Below, piece by piece: positions 41,072 through 41,211 of a stretch of DNA of 41,211 nt. Made by a program: the position numbers and the translations under genes. The notes below the pieces were generated by a model. It made no database searches, had not been told where the DNA came from, and saw only the letters and a list, made by a program, of their open reading frames with translations. Every line of letters begins with the position of its first letter. Positions within the stretch are counted from its first letter, which is position 1. This DNA comes from Pancytospora philotis (lineage: Eukaryota > Microsporidia), in assembly GCA_023647555.1 (NCBI GenBank), contig JALRLY010000240.1:1-41211 (forward strand), given 5' to 3'.

Positions 41072-41211
41072 ATGTTGGTATGGTCTCCGGTATTGTTCTT
41101 GTTTGCGGTGCTGTGGGTTTTGGTCTCCCCGGGCGGCCCTCTTTCCATCCATTCGGCCCATGGTGCCCAGAATCATGAGCACCAGTATGGCGGCAGGATC
41201 AGCTGGCTGGA
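41072..41211 (+). CDS. Partial secreted protein, cut by right window edge
   Basis: The first 46 codons of an open frame beginning MLVWSPVLFLFAVLWVLVSP, a strong signal peptide, followed by G-G-P-L-S and a His-rich stretch (H-S-A-H-G-A-Q-N-H-E-H-Q) and Y-G-G-R-I. The promoter is of the TATA class. The order leader, L-S, H-G, His-rich, Y-G-x-R recalls the start of the RxL-HGY family (copy 1 has R-H-G-Y, H-H, Y-G-R-V), so this may be a fourth member; too little is visible to decide. Confidence 0.6.
   Translation, partial: MLVWSPVLFLFAVLWVLVSPGGPLSIHSAHGAQNHEHQYGGRISWL

Overview
The window looks like a piece of a compact, intron-poor eukaryotic parasite genome, most probably a microsporidian (or close relative). 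The reasons are short intergenic spacers, uninterrupted genes, reduced versions of eukaryotic housekeeping proteins (eIF5A, SRP-receptor beta, Nse2/Mms21, Uba4, MYST acetyltransferase, Utp11, Cdt1), a GH19 chitinase, and an AAATTT-type element followed by a C-run just upstream of many ATGs, which is the translation/transcription-start signature described for microsporidia. I cannot name the species. One 50-base N run (11689-11738) shows it is a draft assembly.

Layout. 1-638 (-) is a secreted-type Cys-containing protein cut by the left edge. 639-1051 carries a 29-bp tandem repeat. 1052-2366 holds eIF5A (-) and a reduced SRP-receptor beta (+). 2695-10016 (-) is an array of five signal-anchor proteins: four share a near-identical leader starting MASTK (the 'MASTK family') and one is divergent. 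10286-12001 (-) holds an Nse2-like SP-RING protein and a gapped Uba4. 12263-14661 holds two unknown secreted-type proteins. 14840-17678 holds a minimal MYST acetyltransferase (+) and a chitinase with a chitin-binding-like head and a Ser/Gly stalk (-). 18022-20294 holds two more unknown secreted-type proteins. 20703-22841 holds Utp11 (+) and a Cdt1-like replication factor (-). A 1.15-kb empty stretch follows. 23994-27064 (+) has two tandem secreted paralogs whose third member lies alone at 38993-40306 (-). 27636-34400 (+) has three tandem paralogs, each built of two copies of one helical module. 34576-38406 (-) encodes a ~1276-residue leucine-rich-repeat protein with a C-terminal domain carrying a C-x-D-R motif. 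A new signal-peptide gene starts at 41072 and runs off the right edge.

How it fits together. About two thirds of the coding DNA is lineage-specific and begins with a hydrophobic leader, so the region is a secretome/membrane-protein cluster interspersed with single housekeeping genes. The expanded families have grown by tandem duplication that carried their promoters along. Two promoter classes can be read: an AAATTT(T) element 5-32 nt before the ATG (housekeeping genes, the MASTK array, the two-module family), and a TATA-like box ending 14-21 nt before the ATG (most of the other secreted proteins). The candidates most worth following are the LRR protein with a possible bacterial-type (NEL-like) E3 ligase tail, the mosaic MASTK array with its conserved upstream inverted repeat, and the two-module family.
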